NCBI RefSeq assembly: GCF_000264905.1
Contig: NW_006763137.1
Span: forward strand, 1,632,748-1,696,747
Reading direction: 5' to 3'
Origin: Stereum hirsutum FP-91666 SS1
Taxonomy: Eukaryota; Basidiomycota; Agaricomycetes; Russulales; Stereaceae
DNA: 64,000 nt
Shown here: piece after piece, positions 21,542-33,974 of the stretch
Numbering within the stretch: position 1 is the stretch's first letter
Layout of the letters: each line of letters starts with the position of its first letter
The notes under the pieces: model-generated
Told to the model about the DNA's origin: nothing
Databases searched by the model: none
Seen by the model: only the letters and a program-made list of their open reading frames with translations
Made by a program: the position numbers and the translations under genes

Positions 21542-24500
21542 ATGGCTCAACCTGTTTTCGACGAGCATCCGCTAGAACAGTATCTGAAGCGTGCGTCTCA
21601 TTCCGTTGTACTCACATATCTGAAGGCTGACTTCTGTTCTAATGGCGTGCAGAAACGGGAGAGGGCGTCGAGTTGATGCCCGGGACTATGTCCGACTTGC
21701 CTTTTCCACAATCGGAGGACGAGGAGGACGAGGATGAGAATGGAGTCGAAGTAAAAGGGGAGGGCGTAGAGGGGGACGATAGGTTCTTTGGGTTGTTGCA
21801 TCTACTTCCGCCAGCCATGATCCAGTTCGTTGAGGTGCGTTCTTCGTTTCTTGTGAAGCCAAGGCGACCGCGTACGCGAAGACTTCGGCCGTCCTCCGTC
21901 CTCTTGAGCAATTCTAAGAATATCCTACGACACGTCCCAATCAGTCGCACAATACGTCAGCTCTTCCCTCAGAACGCTTGATATTAATATGCATCCTCAC
22001 CTTCCTAGACCCTACTATCCGCGTCAAAGCATGCCCTCCCCAACCGCGAATTCGCAGAACGCTTCAAATACGTCGTCATCTCCTCTTCCCTCCTCTCCCC
22101 CTCCCTCTCTACCCCCGCAACCGCCTCCCGCCGCTCATGGCCACCCTCCCAAACACCGCCCGCCCTCCACCTCACCGGTCCATCCTACCCATCCACCCTA
22201 TCACGCCGAGCCCAAGCCCAAGCACACTCAAGATCTGCTTCCGACTCCTCATATTCACATATACCCGGTGGTGCTGGCTTTGGCGGAGGCTCGAGCTTGC
22301 CGATAACGAATTGGAGTGTGGTGTTGGCGGCGGTGGCGGTTATGGCGTTGCTTTGTGGATCGTTGCTTTTTGTGGTGTTGTTTGGGACGGCGGCGTATGT
22401 TATGAGAGGACAGACGGTGCAAGGGCATGGAGTCGGTACTCCGGCGAGCAAGCCTGATGTCGTTGAACCTGTGAGTCCACGTCCTCAGCAGCTTCACGGC
22501 TTATTGGGATAGTGGCCCGGACCCCTATTAGACTTTGCGGTCCCTTCGCTTTGCTTTTGCGGCCATTGTGGAGATGAACACTTGCTGACGATGATGCCTT
22601 CTTCGTGTGATCCGTCACGATGCAATGCGGTGCGGCTTCTTTTGTTGGTTTGGCAGACATTCACCGCTCTCAACGAACTCATCAATGCGAGCGATCTATG
22701 GGACTCGGCTGTCCAGGAGGCAATCACTATACTTGAGAAAGATGAGCGGGGGTACGTCACATTTTTCGCCACCTTTTTCCTTCAATTTAGTTTCTTCATT
22801 GCTCAATCAACCACTGTACTGGCATGATTCCTTTCACGTCGACAAATTCATTCTACCTAGGCCGTCTTCTCCCTCAACGTCCACTTCTCTCCGCGTTGCG
22901 CTGCACACAACGCTGCACATGACCGAATCCCAATCTGAAAACGTCCGCCAACTCCTATCCGCGCTCGCCTCCCACACCGAACTCGCCCAACTGTCAGAGA
23001 TGTACGCCCCTCCATCCCCCGTCCGCGCTTCTTTCAACACACTCGATTCCCTCTCCCCCTCCGGACCTTCGTTCGACTCAGCCTCGGACAATGAAAAGAA
23101 GAGACGGTCATGGAGAGGCGGAGAGACGGGGCAGATCGCTGGTAATGGATGGGTCACGAGCACAAGACCGATGACGCTGCCGATGACACGGAAACGGACG
23201 AGGACGCTCTCTGCGCCAGAAGGAAGTAACTTAGCGACGAAAGCAAATAGGGCTTCGTGGGCTGCGGGGAGTAGTAGTTATACGGCGCTGGCGGAGGCGG
23301 GGAGTCCGTCGAAGCAGGTGTTGAAGAGGAGGGAGAAGAGGAGGTCGGATTTGAGCGCCCTTCTGGATAGTTCTTCGTTCTCTGCGTCATCATCGAGTTT
23401 GGCTGTGGGTGCGGGTCTGGGTTTGGGTTTGGGGAGCACGTCGGCCCCGGCTTCGCCCTTGCCTGATGTCGAGGAGCTGGAAGAGGGGAACGAGACTTCG
23501 TCATCATCAGCATCGGAGAAGGCACCACCATCTGGTTCGGGCTCGACTCTGGGTCCGCCGAGGTTGACACCGATAATGGGTGGAGGGAAGTCCTTGCCTG
23601 TCACGCCTGATGAGAGGGATGGAGATGTTGTGGCCGGTGCGTTTGGAGCTGCGGCGTTGGAGATGAAGAGAAATAGACGGAGCGGAGGATTGGACATGGT
23701 CAAACGGGCCAGAGATTCCGGATCGTCTCAAGGCTCTGGTTCAGGGTCCGGAACGTTTCCCTTTGGATCGCCTACGAGTTCGCAGGAATCGCCGGTGCAT
23801 AAACGTCACTCTAAAGCCTTTTATGGACCTCAGTCTTCGCCACGAGCATCAGATAAACGACTTTCGATGCTGACGTTCCCGTCGGCGCGTGCAAGTGGCC
23901 AGTCGCATACATCCTCCATGACCTCGTCTTCCCGCTTCACCTCCCTCCATCCAGCCAATTCGTCCCGTAATTCCGTACTGTCGCCCTCTTCGACGCATTC
24001 TACGACGATACATCAAGCGCAACCTAGGCACCCGCTGTCGCTCTCTACCCTGCACAATGCTCTCCAATCCGCGCTCTCTTCCAAACGTTATGCCGCGTCT
24101 CATCTTCTCGCCCTGCGGTTTGTGGAAGAAGACGACTATGAAGATGTGTATTGGGAGGATGTGAGGAGCGTGATGGGATTATTGACGAGCGCGTTAGCGG
24201 GTGCGGTCGTGGGACTATGTCAAGTTCTGGACGAGGTAGAAGGCCAGAGACTTCGTGACCAGACGCCCAGTCCCGCTCTGGACGGACCAATCCAACCATT
24301 CCGACACAGTCGCAGTCACCTCGCATCATACTTCAGTGGCGAAGACGCCGACGACTCGGACAACGAGGCCCAACTCGCGAACGGGAACGGTTCGGCGTTC
24401 CAGGGTGGTCTAGCGGCGTCCGCTGCGGCAAAGTTCGCGCCCACTCCGTCTTCGTTGAACTCGATCAACAGGGTCATTTCGAGAAAGCGGACGATGGAGG

Positions 24501-25756
24501 AGATGAGGGATTTCGCGCCGGTCCCGAGTCATCTTGCGAGGTTTGCGGAACATGTGGATGCGATCTCGGGGGCGTTGCACGATGCGCATATGCAGCTCGA
24601 GCTTTGTGTGGGTGCGCTGAGCGATGGAGAAGGCGATGGAGAGGCTGAGGGTGTGTCTCCGACTGAGGGTACAGATGCGCAGGGCCACGGTGGCGAGCAG
24701 CAGCAGCAGCAGCACGAAGCGCTGGAGGCTTATGAGCGACTCCGTCGTGAGCTCGGACTTGCACTTCGGGAATGTGAACGCGGTCGGGAACGACTCCTCG
24801 AGATCGTCTCTCCTCGTCACCCTCATTTAGGCTCTCATTCCAAGTCTTCGTCGACCTCTGAGGATGAAGTCCCTGCACTAGGACCCGACGCTGGTAGCGA
24901 AGACTTGGACTCCGACCGGCCACACTCCATCGGATTCCCGAAGATGCCTGTCACCGGAGATGGGGATGCAGTCTTGGTGGAGGGCCACCAGCCTGAACTC
25001 GACCATGGTCTAGGACTCAAGTTGGGCGGCGAGGACGAAGATGGAGAGCTTTCTATCCCGATGCCGATCGAACAGGTATTCGAGGCGGAGAGTTCGGTGG
25101 GGAAATTTACGAGGGAGAGGAGCAAGTTGAGTAGGGAGGAGAGGATCAAGCTTGCGAAGGCGAGGAGGGAGAGCGGTGGGTCGGTGGCCGGCATCATGGG
25201 CTCTCTGGACTCAAATGATGCTTCGCTTGACGGAGAGGGTGAGGGAAGTGGCAGGAGGGAGAGATGGGGTCCTGGAGGCGAGGTAGTGCAGGAGCTGAAA
25301 GATGTGATATGGAAGGTGGGAGAGAAGAGGAGGAAGATGGCTGAGGCTTCTAATGGGACTCAGGCTCGTGATGAAAGAAGGGAGAGGGGCGCCTCGATGG
25401 ACGCGGGGAAGCTATTTAGGTCTGCTGCTCCAGGTGTAGGCAGCTCGGTCTCTGTTCCCAGTAGACCCGTGTCGGAAGCTTTCGTCGGTTCGCCTGGACA
25501 GGGTCTTGGGTTCTTCACGTCATCAACAGCTGCAGAGTCGGACTCTGCTCTGCAACCAGAGTTGACTCTGCGGCTCAATGGACTAAGTCTTGAGCCTGAT
25601 GTTCTCGAGGCGGACGAAGATGATGAGACCACATCGTCCTCGTCAATCACCATCAACGGTCATGGTGGCCCTCCCTCAATTTCGATACCCATACTTGAGC
25701 AGGACGAAGGGGCGGATGAGGGTGTTACCATTGTTGTGGATGATGACGCATCATGA
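21542..25756 (+). CDS. Vezatin/Inp2-like myosin-binding membrane protein (tentative)
   Basis: Five exons can be placed: 21542-21590, 21653-21834, 22009-22470, 22657-22751 and 22861-25756, all frame-consistent. Start MAQPVFDEHPLEQYLK. Exon 3 begins TLLSASKHALPNREFAERFK and later carries SLPITNWSVVLAAVAVMALL, continuing CGSLLFVVLFGTAAYVM, a strong hydrophobic segment likely forming a membrane hairpin. Exon 4 gives TFTALNELINASDLWDSAVQ. Exon 5 begins SLRVALHTTLHMTESQSENV and QLLSALASHTELAQLSEMYA, then a long Ser-rich disordered region. A second helical block carries LHNALQSALSSKRYAASHLL, DYEDVYWEDVRSVMGLLTSA and HAQ-like polyGln (QQQQQ near 24700). This architecture, a membrane segment followed by helical blocks, matches the fungal vezatin/Inp2 'myosin-binding' family involved in organelle inheritance; I assign it from memory of that family without alignment. 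Confidence 0.65.
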
Positions 25757-26819
25757 CACTCATGACCGGGGGCCACCTACTCGCTCGCGCGCCTTTCTCT
25801 CTTCCTCGTCACGTATTCTCGTGAGTATATAGCCCCCATCTCTTCATTATCTTCTCCATTGTTTCTGTACCTGTCTTGTGCACCTCCTACTTGGACTCTG
25901 CTCTCGTCCCATATATGTCTTGCTCTCCCGCTTTTGATCGCTCACTCGGAACACCCACACACTACTATCCCCTTTGCGCCGTACGGTTCATTTCCCTTCC
26001 ACCTATGCCTCGCCCTATCTCTCTGTCTCTCCGCATGATCTCTCACCACCACATAGCACCACATCGTCCCGCAAGTCTACATATCACACAATCTACCTCT
26101 GAATCTCATATTTGCATACCACGTACTTACACCCAAACTCTGCAAACGCGGACTGTTTCTCCCCGAACTACCTTCACTAGCTCACCCTTGTGCCCAACCA
26201 AGTACTTATTTCGTGCGACGTGGCGCACCGTCTTATATATCTTAATATGCCTTATTCATTATTCCTCACTTTCTTTATTTCTTCGTTACCGCGCGATCAT
26301 TCGCGCATCGTTTGGATACGCTGGCATTGGTTCAGTATTGTTATCTGTTAATCATTGTCTCTATAATTCAAACATTCTAGTTGTTAGAGAGTCGTGCTTG
26401 TGCTCGCGCTACTAGCCATTGTTCGTGAAGATACTGTAGTACTTCAATGCGATAGTACTTCCTGCCTTCCTTCTTCCGACATCGGGTCCCATCCAAGAGT
26501 CATCGTTGGGACAGACTAAACATTCGACACAGATAATTTGTCTGAGCCGGTGTTCGAACTGGACTACCTCATAAGCACATTGCAAAGAGAGTTTCCGGGG
26601 ACGGGGAAGACGACGGTATGATGTATGAGGTCAAAGAGGGCGACAGCGGGAGGGATAGCGAGGTAGCAAACGACGGTCGGTACGCAGCCAATCTGTGGAA
26701 CAAGATGGATATAGTAGTTCGGCACTGCGAATTCTCCCATTCAGAACCCTCTTTTTGCTACACAATAGGTTTGAGATTGAAGAAAATCATAAGAGATTAT
26801 CTTGCTCAGTTGTCAAACC
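25757..26819. other. Convergent 3' intergenic region
   Basis: Between the convergent ends of the vezatin-like gene (+) and kinase-like gene B (-). The first half is strongly pyrimidine-rich on the plus strand, as a 3' UTR. No gene or repeat is seen. Confidence 0.45.
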
Positions 26820-28353
26820 TCACCACTTGCGCGTTCGTAACGCATACGTGACCTGTTTCGTCAAATGCCACTTGTCTCTGAAAGCGGCCGTCACTACGCC
26901 CTCTGGATTGTTTCTCGGGTGTAGTCGTCCGTGCAACGCTGTTGACGAAATCTGCCCCTTTATCTGCCGTATACGCTCCAAAGCCTGAGCGGCGGAAGGG
27001 CGTTTTTTGGGGTTCGTGTGGCTCATTCTGCGGATGAGTGGTTTGAATGCTTCGAAGTCGCCTGCGAACGGCTAAGAATCCGATGGGGAGAAAGCAAATC
27101 AGAGAGACTCAGGCTTGGGTGGATATCCCACTAATGCACCGGCAGGACCAACCTCGAGTAGGTGCTTCTCAAAGACCTTCCCCAGTGTATACAGATCCGG
27201 CTTGAATGCATCGTAAGGCTGTATAGGTCTCATCGACGTCTCCGGAGCATGTATACAAGCCTTCGAGATGACCCTGATGGTTTTATCTTCTCTGGGTCCG
27301 CTGCTGTCGAATTTGATGGACTCGCCAAAGTCGATGAAGTAGTATCTGACGCCCCCGACCCGGGTGCGAGTTCGAGTACCGCTGAATGGGCGGCCTTGGG
27401 CGTCACAGTAGCCGTCTGCGTGGAAGCCGCGCGGGTACATGTTACCGGGATCCATGACGATGTTACTCATGCTGCAGTCTCTGTCAGATATGGTCGTATT
27501 GTTAGGTTAGGTCTAAGTAGTAGGCATTCTGTCTGAGCTGGTTACCTGTGTGCAACGCCGACTTCATGCAGAAAGGCCAAGCCCTAGCGTAGCGTCAGAA
27601 CCATAGGCCTGAGGTTGTCATGCGGATTAGCAAAGGTCACGCAAGCGTACCTCCAATGTCTGTTCCATGAAGTCCACCCCCTCGCCCACTGTGTCAAACT
27701 CTGGCGCAGTCAACTCCAAATATAATGGAAACACCATGAACAACGAATCCGTCGTGCGTAGTGTGTCTAGCAACGGCAATGCATGGTTGCGCGGATCATG
27801 TGAAAGGTCGTCCGAAGAGAGGAAAGTATTCACTTCCAGCTCCTTCGACTTGGTTAGGAGCGGAACCCTCTTCAACATGACTCTGCGTCCGTCGGCTATG
27901 CGCATGGCGTCCATGACTTTGCATCCGTAAGCCTCCTGTATTTGCTGTTAGCAAAGACATACAACATACAATTGGGATAAAACGGCTTACAGAATGGACA
28001 ACGGCATCCTCGCATCGACCATATGGACGTCTGACTTTACGAGTGTTGCTCGTCGAAGTCCAGGAAGGAATCCACCCAGGACGAAACCGAGGGCGAATCA
28101 TGTAGCCTTTCGACTCGAGCCACGGCTGAATATGAGTCCATTGGTACTCCCATGCACGAAGAGCGAAAGTATCGTCGACGAAATTATCATTCTTGGACTC
28201 CGAGTGATTACTCGACGAGGAAAGAAGTTCGGGATGAGCCTTCAGGACGTCGTCGTGCTCTAGCCATCCGGGCCAAGGGAGATCAGCTAGTTGCAACTGC
28301 CTCCCATGGAAATTAGAGGAGTTGTGACGAGCTATCTGCCATGAGCAATGCAT
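26820..28353 (-). CDS. Protein kinase-like protein B, paralogue of gene A
   Basis: The paralogue of 714-2168, on the opposite strand. Start MHCSWQIARHNSSNFHGRQ, then LADLPWPGWLEHDD and HIQPWLESKGYMIRPRFRPG. The next exon gives EAYGCKVMDAMRIADGRRVM and the presumed ATP-binding Lys in MLKR. NHALPLLDTLRTTDSLFMVF, EFDTVGEGVDFMEQTLE and LAFLHEVGVAHR follow; an intron again splits HRD. The catalytic segment is DCSMSNIVMDPGNMYPRGF and the Mg motif YFIDFGES. The last exons give NPKKRPSAAQALERIRQIKG and LRTRKW before TGA. Catalytic Lys, Asp, Asn and DFG are all kept, so both copies look functional. Compared with gene A, the loop after the DFG and the C-terminal linker differ most. Substrate unknown. 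Confidence 0.75.
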
Positions 28354-29100
28354 ATCTGTTACGTCGAACAGTGAATGTCGAGGTTTACTAGGTGAATAAA
28401 GACATTCCGTGAGAAGACGAGGGTCAGCGGTTCAGCGCCCAGCTCAAGAGGGCTCCACGGCCAGTGATTCGGGAAGCTCAACGAGCGTGAAAATGACGTT
28501 CATAGCAGAGCCAATAAGCAAGAGCCCTTTCTTTATGGGAAAATAACCTTGCAATGATAGAAACCTCTTTGTGACCTGCTGCCGGGTGAGAGGTTGGTGA
28601 GAGGAACGCCAGGGTCATGCCGGTGGAAGACCATTGCAATTTGAATTTGCAGAATGTTAACTGAATGCGCCAGGCTCCGGGATTCCCCGTCTGCTTGTGT
28701 ACCACAACCAGTCCTTGTATCAATCCCCAACGTCAAGCTATCTACTAAGTACTAAGTGCTTGGGACCTTGCCCGTTCTGACCCAAGCGCGGACATCGATT
28801 GGTTCCGATTATATCCAATGGGACGCTAGCCCCGCACGCCGCATCCCGCAAGACGTCAAAGAGTTCGAGCATGGAGGTTGAGACCATAGTAAAATATACG
28901 ATTTCCTCGCTCATTGTTGCTCGCGTTGGGGTGGATGACAAACGGGAGCACAGGTCGATTCTCAGTCGTCTGTGGTCTGTTCTAACGGCATGACGCGTCG
29001 CGTCGCGTCCCGATCACACTAGTCGTGTCAATACCTATTATATAGATCACAACTTGCAAACACCCGAATCAATCATTCCTTCGTCAATCCCCAAGAATTC
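28354..29100. other. Upstream region of kinase-like gene B
   Basis: No gene is supported here. Frames of 60-80 codons on both strands lack motifs. A run cgcgtcgcgtcgcgtc lies near 28993-29008, and the minus strand between it and 28353 would carry the promoter of kinase-like gene B. A tattatatag word occurs near 29036. Confidence 0.4.
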
Positions 29101-29139
29101 CGAGTGACCAATCGATTGCAATCGTACACTGCACAACGT

Positions 29140-29960
29140 ACGCAGAGAACTCAGGAAGAATGACTGACTGTAACTCAGACAGGACAGGGATAAAACATCA
29201 AAAAAAAAGGAAGAACAGAATAAAGGCAAGAAAGTGGGCAGATTCCAACAAATGGGAAACAGAGGGGAAATGACAACAGACATAGGAGCAAAGCGAGGAA
29301 AGAAAAAGTATGAGGGAACGGAGGGAGACAGAAGAGATGGGAGAAGAGGAGAGGAGGCAGTAAATATCAGAATGGGATGGGATAAGATTCGGTGAAAGAG
29401 AGAACAGGTGGCAAGACTACTCGAGAGCACAGGATAACAAGGGACGCATGGAATTGTACTGTAATAGCGCAGAACGACAGGGTTGGAGGACCGTGTTGGG
29501 ATGGTCAAGTGGGTGGGTGGAGAGTCGTGGAAATAGGGGCACTGGGCAGAGAGGGGTGGCGGGCAAGAGGGTGGCGGAGAAGTGGCAGGGGTAGACGTGA
29601 CGATTAGATCAAACAGGGGCTATCTATGTAAATGAGCTGAGAGTCAGAGAAGCAGATAATTGAGAAAGATATCCACAAGGAAGAAGGCAACGGCAATATG
29701 TGACAAAATGGGAAGGCAGGATGATAAATAAAAGTGTCGAAGATCCGAAAGCAGGAAGTGAGTTGCATACGAAGAAAACGCCAAAAAAAGTTGACGACGA
29801 ACAAGGAGAATAAAGAGGGAAAAAAAAACTCCTCGACAACCCTAAGTTACCCGACAGCGAGACGTACCAAGAAAGTAGAACAAGAGACAGTGAGGGGTGA
29901 TTACGGAGACAAGGATGGATAAAGGAGCAACACTGACCGCGACTGATCAGCATAGGCGAA
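29140..29960. other. Long purine-rich strand-asymmetric tract
   Basis: For about 800 nt the plus strand is dominated by A and G (for example gaggaaagaaaaagtatgag and gagaagaggagaggaggcag), so the minus strand is pyrimidine-rich. It lies just beyond the stop codon of the Flo8/Som1-type gene on the minus strand and so is probably its 3' UTR and downstream sequence. Frames here are low complexity and I do not call any gene. Confidence 0.6.
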
Positions 29961-30101
29961 CGAAACCGAAAGAGCTGGCGAAATTATATGCAGACCGAAC
30001 GACCCGAACAATTCACGATATCACGATGCAGGCAACAATGTACCGATACCTACAACCCATTGTCCCATAACCGACGAAACCTAGAACAGGCCGCCTCGTC
30101 C

Positions 30102-33100
30102 TCACTTCATCGTCGAGATCCCCAAGTCATCCGCGTTCACCCAACTCGAGAATTCTCCAAACGAGTCCGTATCAAAAGTCAGGTCGGGGAACTCCAAGAA
30201 GTCATTGTTCGAAAACAGACTGCTCAGGTCACCGTTCACCCCTCCTGCACCGCCACCCAAATCCATACCCATACCAAAACCACCAGCACCCGCGCCACCT
30301 CCCATACCCCCAGCACCTGGGCCTGGACCACCCGACCCTGGTGGACCCGTCGTCGAAGCTGTGGCTGGTCGAGTCGGTGGTCCGCCCATACCGCCGCCAG
30401 TGCCGTTCAGAAGAGCAGAAGGTGAAGGCGCAGACATGCTCGGCGGTGCGCTTGCAGGCGTCGGAGGTTGCTGCTGCTGCTGTTGATGCTGCTGAGGATT
30501 TTGAGGGCCGCCGTTGTTGTGGAGTCCAGAAGGACCACCTGGACCGCCACTACCCATCTCCTCGCCGTCAGGCTTCTTGTTCTGCCCCTGTCCACCTTGC
30601 CCTTGTCCTTGCCCTGGCATTGGCTGATTTGGTGGATGCATTCCGCCAGGCATGGGTCCCTTCTGTTGTTGCTGTTGAGGCGGCATACGTCCGGGTTGGG
30701 GAGGTCTAGGCTGTTGGCCAGTTTGCATCATATGGTTGAAATCACTCGACGAGGGTGAGCCTGAGTTCATGCTTTGTATCATCCCTTGGAGACCGCCCTG
30801 GTTCAGGCCGCCCTGGTTCAAACCGTGCTTGTGAATGTTAACCATCTCGTTCCGATACTGCTGTGGCCCTGGGAACTGCATCTACGAACCAACGACCTGT
30901 GAGTGTTCACGAAGTACGATATACCACAGTGGAGATAACACACCGGTTGGCCCTGCTGCATTCCCTGCTGCATCATCCCCGGAGCTCCAGGATGCGGCGC
31001 CATCGAAGGACTCATCGCATGCATCGGTGCACCAATGTTAGGCGGTAGCCCCATCCCACCTCCGATCCCCATACCCCCACCTACACCTGCCATCGCTCCC
31101 GACTGCATCTTCATCATATGTTGTGGACCAGGTTGCCCAGCGAATGCCGGCATGCCCGGCTGCTGCTGTTGACCACCAGGCCCACCCATCTGTCCTCCCG
31201 GACCTCCCATCTGACCTGGCCCGGGTCCTGGCCCACCTGGATGTTGTCGAATGCCGTTTGGCATGCCGCCGGGTGGAAGACCGTTTGACATACCCTGCGG
31301 ACCTGGACCGCCGGGAGGTGCGAAAGGGCCGCCCATTGGCTGCATAGGCTGCATCGGAGGCTGCTCTGCGGGATTAGGCGTTCGTCGAACCCTTTTACGT
31401 TCAGGCGGTGATGCGTCCGTTCGTGGAAGTTGTTCGTGCTGTGTAAAGCAAAAACAAGAGAAATATTAACTCGAGTACTTCCTTGCGCGTAGAAGAGTAG
31501 TTTGTGGAGAATAGAGACGATACCTCTTCGCCTGGCGATGTGCTACTCCGTTTCGAGCCTCGTTGCTGTGGAGGATACGGTTGTGGTATATTCCCTGGCC
31601 CAAGTTGTTGCTGAGTCTGCTGTGGTGTCCGGTTCGGTGGCGGTTGCATATGACCCGATGGACCCGGTTGAGAATTCTGCGCCATCCCGTTCTTCGCTCG
31701 TATCCGCCGTGCGATGGTCAATACCTTGTTCTGTTTCACCACAAGTAATTAATATCGAACCAGCAGGAAAAGTCGGCACCCTCGTGGCCGAACGACAGCA
31801 CGAACGAATGACGCACCATCTCATCGACGGTCAAAACAGACGCGTCCTTCTCGCCTATACCCGCTTCCAACTTCGCCGCACCCATTAACTCCGGCGAGAT
31901 TGCCGAGAAATCTTTAGCGATCTGTGCTTCACTCGGGTTGAACGTCCTCATCGACGGACTCTGTGGGACATGCATTCCGCCGTGACCCTGCGAAGAAGGT
32001 GTGTCCTGCCGACTGGGCGGTCTCCCGCCATGCGAACCACTGCCGCCGATCTGCGCAAACGTTTGTGTTGGCGTCGGGTGTGCTGAACCGATCTGTTGCT
32101 GAGACTGCTGCTGCTGCTGAGGACCCTGAGGGTGAGGACCTGGACCATTCGGAGGTGGCATGCCGCCCATGGGCCGATTTGCGTGATGCATATGCGGCGT
32201 CTGAGGAGCTGTTCCGTGTGGCGGTTGACCTTGTTGGCTCGGATGTGGTGATGGTGCCATGGTAGGTGACTGGAAAGGTTGACCTGCGCCGTTCGGCGGT
32301 CCTCGATGTTGTGGTCCGCCCTGCATCGGTGGTCCTCGTTGTGGTCCAGCTCCTGGGTGTCCTCCTGGACCAGGCTGTCCTGGCTGCTGCTGTGGCGGCG
32401 GTGGTGCGAAGTTTTGACCGGGTGCACTACCTGGTGGGCCTTGAGGTACGGGGATGCCGTTTGGCTGAGGCGCGCCGGGCGGCATTTGGAAGCCCGGAGG
32501 ATTTGGTCCGGGGATGGGTGGCTGACCACCGGGAACGACGCCGTTCATCATCTGGCCGTTGGGAGGCGGGAGGCTGCCTGGTGGCGGTCGTGGGATGCCG
32601 TTGACTGCAGAAGGAGTAAAGCGAGGACCACCTGGTTGTTGTGCGTTTGGTGGCGCACCTGCTCGTTGGGCTTGTTGTTGCTGGAGGACTTGTTGACGCT
32701 GAAGTGGGTTCTGCACAGATGCGGAAGTAAAACGTGAGTTGGAAGCGCTCGTTTATTTTACAAAATGGAGACAAAAGGTTCAGAACAGTGTACTCGAGTC
32801 GGTGTGACTCGGGTGTACGTCTCCCAACGACGGCACCTTGCCGGTAAGACACTCCTTAATCGTTTATGGAATGCAACTCGCGAGAACCTGACCGAACGGG
32901 AAGAACAAAAGCATAAATACGCACCTGCACATAAAGCAATCCATCTTCTGAGCCTTGACCGCTGTTTTTCGCCTGGAAAAGGACCCAGAAGACACTCCAC
33001 CACCTATAACATCGAAGGAAGCATGCGTGAGAACGTCGTATCGGATCGTATCGAGCAGTCAAGTGGGGGGCGCAAAGCAAAACGTAAAAAGTAACCAAAA

Positions 33101-33411
33101 TAGCGAAGAAAAATGACGCACTCGAACAGAAGGCCCTGTGGCGCATTTATAGGCGGCTGAGGATCCGGAGAGATTTCTGCTTCGTTGACGAGTTCTTGAG
33201 CAGTCTTGTGGTACCCACGCTTCTTGCAGTAGTCGTAGATGTATATGTGGAACCTAAGCGATAGTAGCACCGACATTAGCCGAGCATGCTGAGGCTGAAT
33301 AGAATTGACGACGAACATCTTATCACCTTCCCAAGAGACGCCATTTGATGGTGGGGAAGACTCTGAGGTCGGTGGCAGAGCTAGTTGTCTTTGCGGAGGA
33401 GCTGTGGCCAT
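30102..33411 (-). CDS. LisH-domain Gln/Pro-rich transcriptional regulator (Flo8/Som1-type)
   Basis: Flo8/Som1-type proteins act downstream of cAMP-PKA in filamentation, adhesion and development. Start MATAPPQRQLALPPTSES. The LisH motif reads FHIYIYDYCKKRGYHKTAQE, then LVNEAEISPDP, and the next exon gives WWSVFWVLFQAKNSGQGSED, the conserved block after LisH in this family. The rest is dominated by Gln, Pro, Gly and Met, with QQQ runs and a repeated NQGGL unit near 30800. A likely DNA- or nucleus-related patch, NKVLTIARRIRAKNGM, and the basic motif PPERKRVRRTPNPAEQ lie in the middle. The C-terminus DFLEFPDLTFDTDSFGEFSS is acidic and aromatic, typical of an activation domain. At least six introns. 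Assignment rests on the LisH plus WWSVFW block and overall composition. Confidence 0.8.
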
Positions 33412-33974
33412 CTCTCACAGAGACAGCGACGATGAGAAAGACAGCGACGACGATGAAAGCGCCAACCGAGGTTATAGTGGTGATGGTCGAGGGGAAAGAT
33501 GTGGCACGCTGTCCGTGACGGCGGTGAGAGGGAATGACGGGGAAGGGGATAGCGTGGGCGCCTATGTGTCAATGGGCTGGGCGCGTGGACGGAATAAGGC
33601 AGCTCGAGGGCGGTGGCGACAGATGTGACGACCGCTTCGGGGTTGCTGGGCGTTGTCGACGACGGCGACGGCGACGACGAGAGAGATGAGGGTGACGGTG
33701 ACGGTGAAGAGGAAGGTGGTGAACCGGGCAGGACGGGAGTGGGAAGGGGTGGATGAATGCTGGCTCGCGCTTTCCACGCTCGAGCATGTCGTCGGCCCGC
33801 CAATCGATACAGCTCTCCCGGCCGAAGCCCGTCCGTGTCCGGCTCTTCCGGCCAAGCAAAAATAAAGAGCAGTGCGTAAAAATCAACAAAAAATACAGCA
33901 GGACAGTGCAGCAACTACAATACATGGCAGGCAAAATGTCAAACAAACAAGCGACGAACAGCGGCTATATGCTA
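33412..33974. promoter_or_regulatory. Upstream region of the LisH regulator, with GAC/GGC-rich tract
   Basis: These 560 nt lie between the LisH gene start and the 3' end of the START gene, both on the minus strand. Around 33650-33720 the plus strand has an imperfect trinucleotide run (gacgacggcgacggcgacga and gggtgacggtgacggtgaag). The minus strand is therefore pyrimidine-rich, a common feature of fungal promoters and long 5' leaders. No gene is supported. Confidence 0.45.

Noticed and set aside
24690..24720. CAG repeat (polyGln) as a possible mobile or unstable element
   Set aside because: Only about five to six units within coding sequence; ordinary low complexity.
33381..33914. Minus-strand 177-codon frame upstream of the LisH gene
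   Set aside because: Composition is Ser/Pro-rich because the region is a pyrimidine-rich tract; no motif or splice partner.
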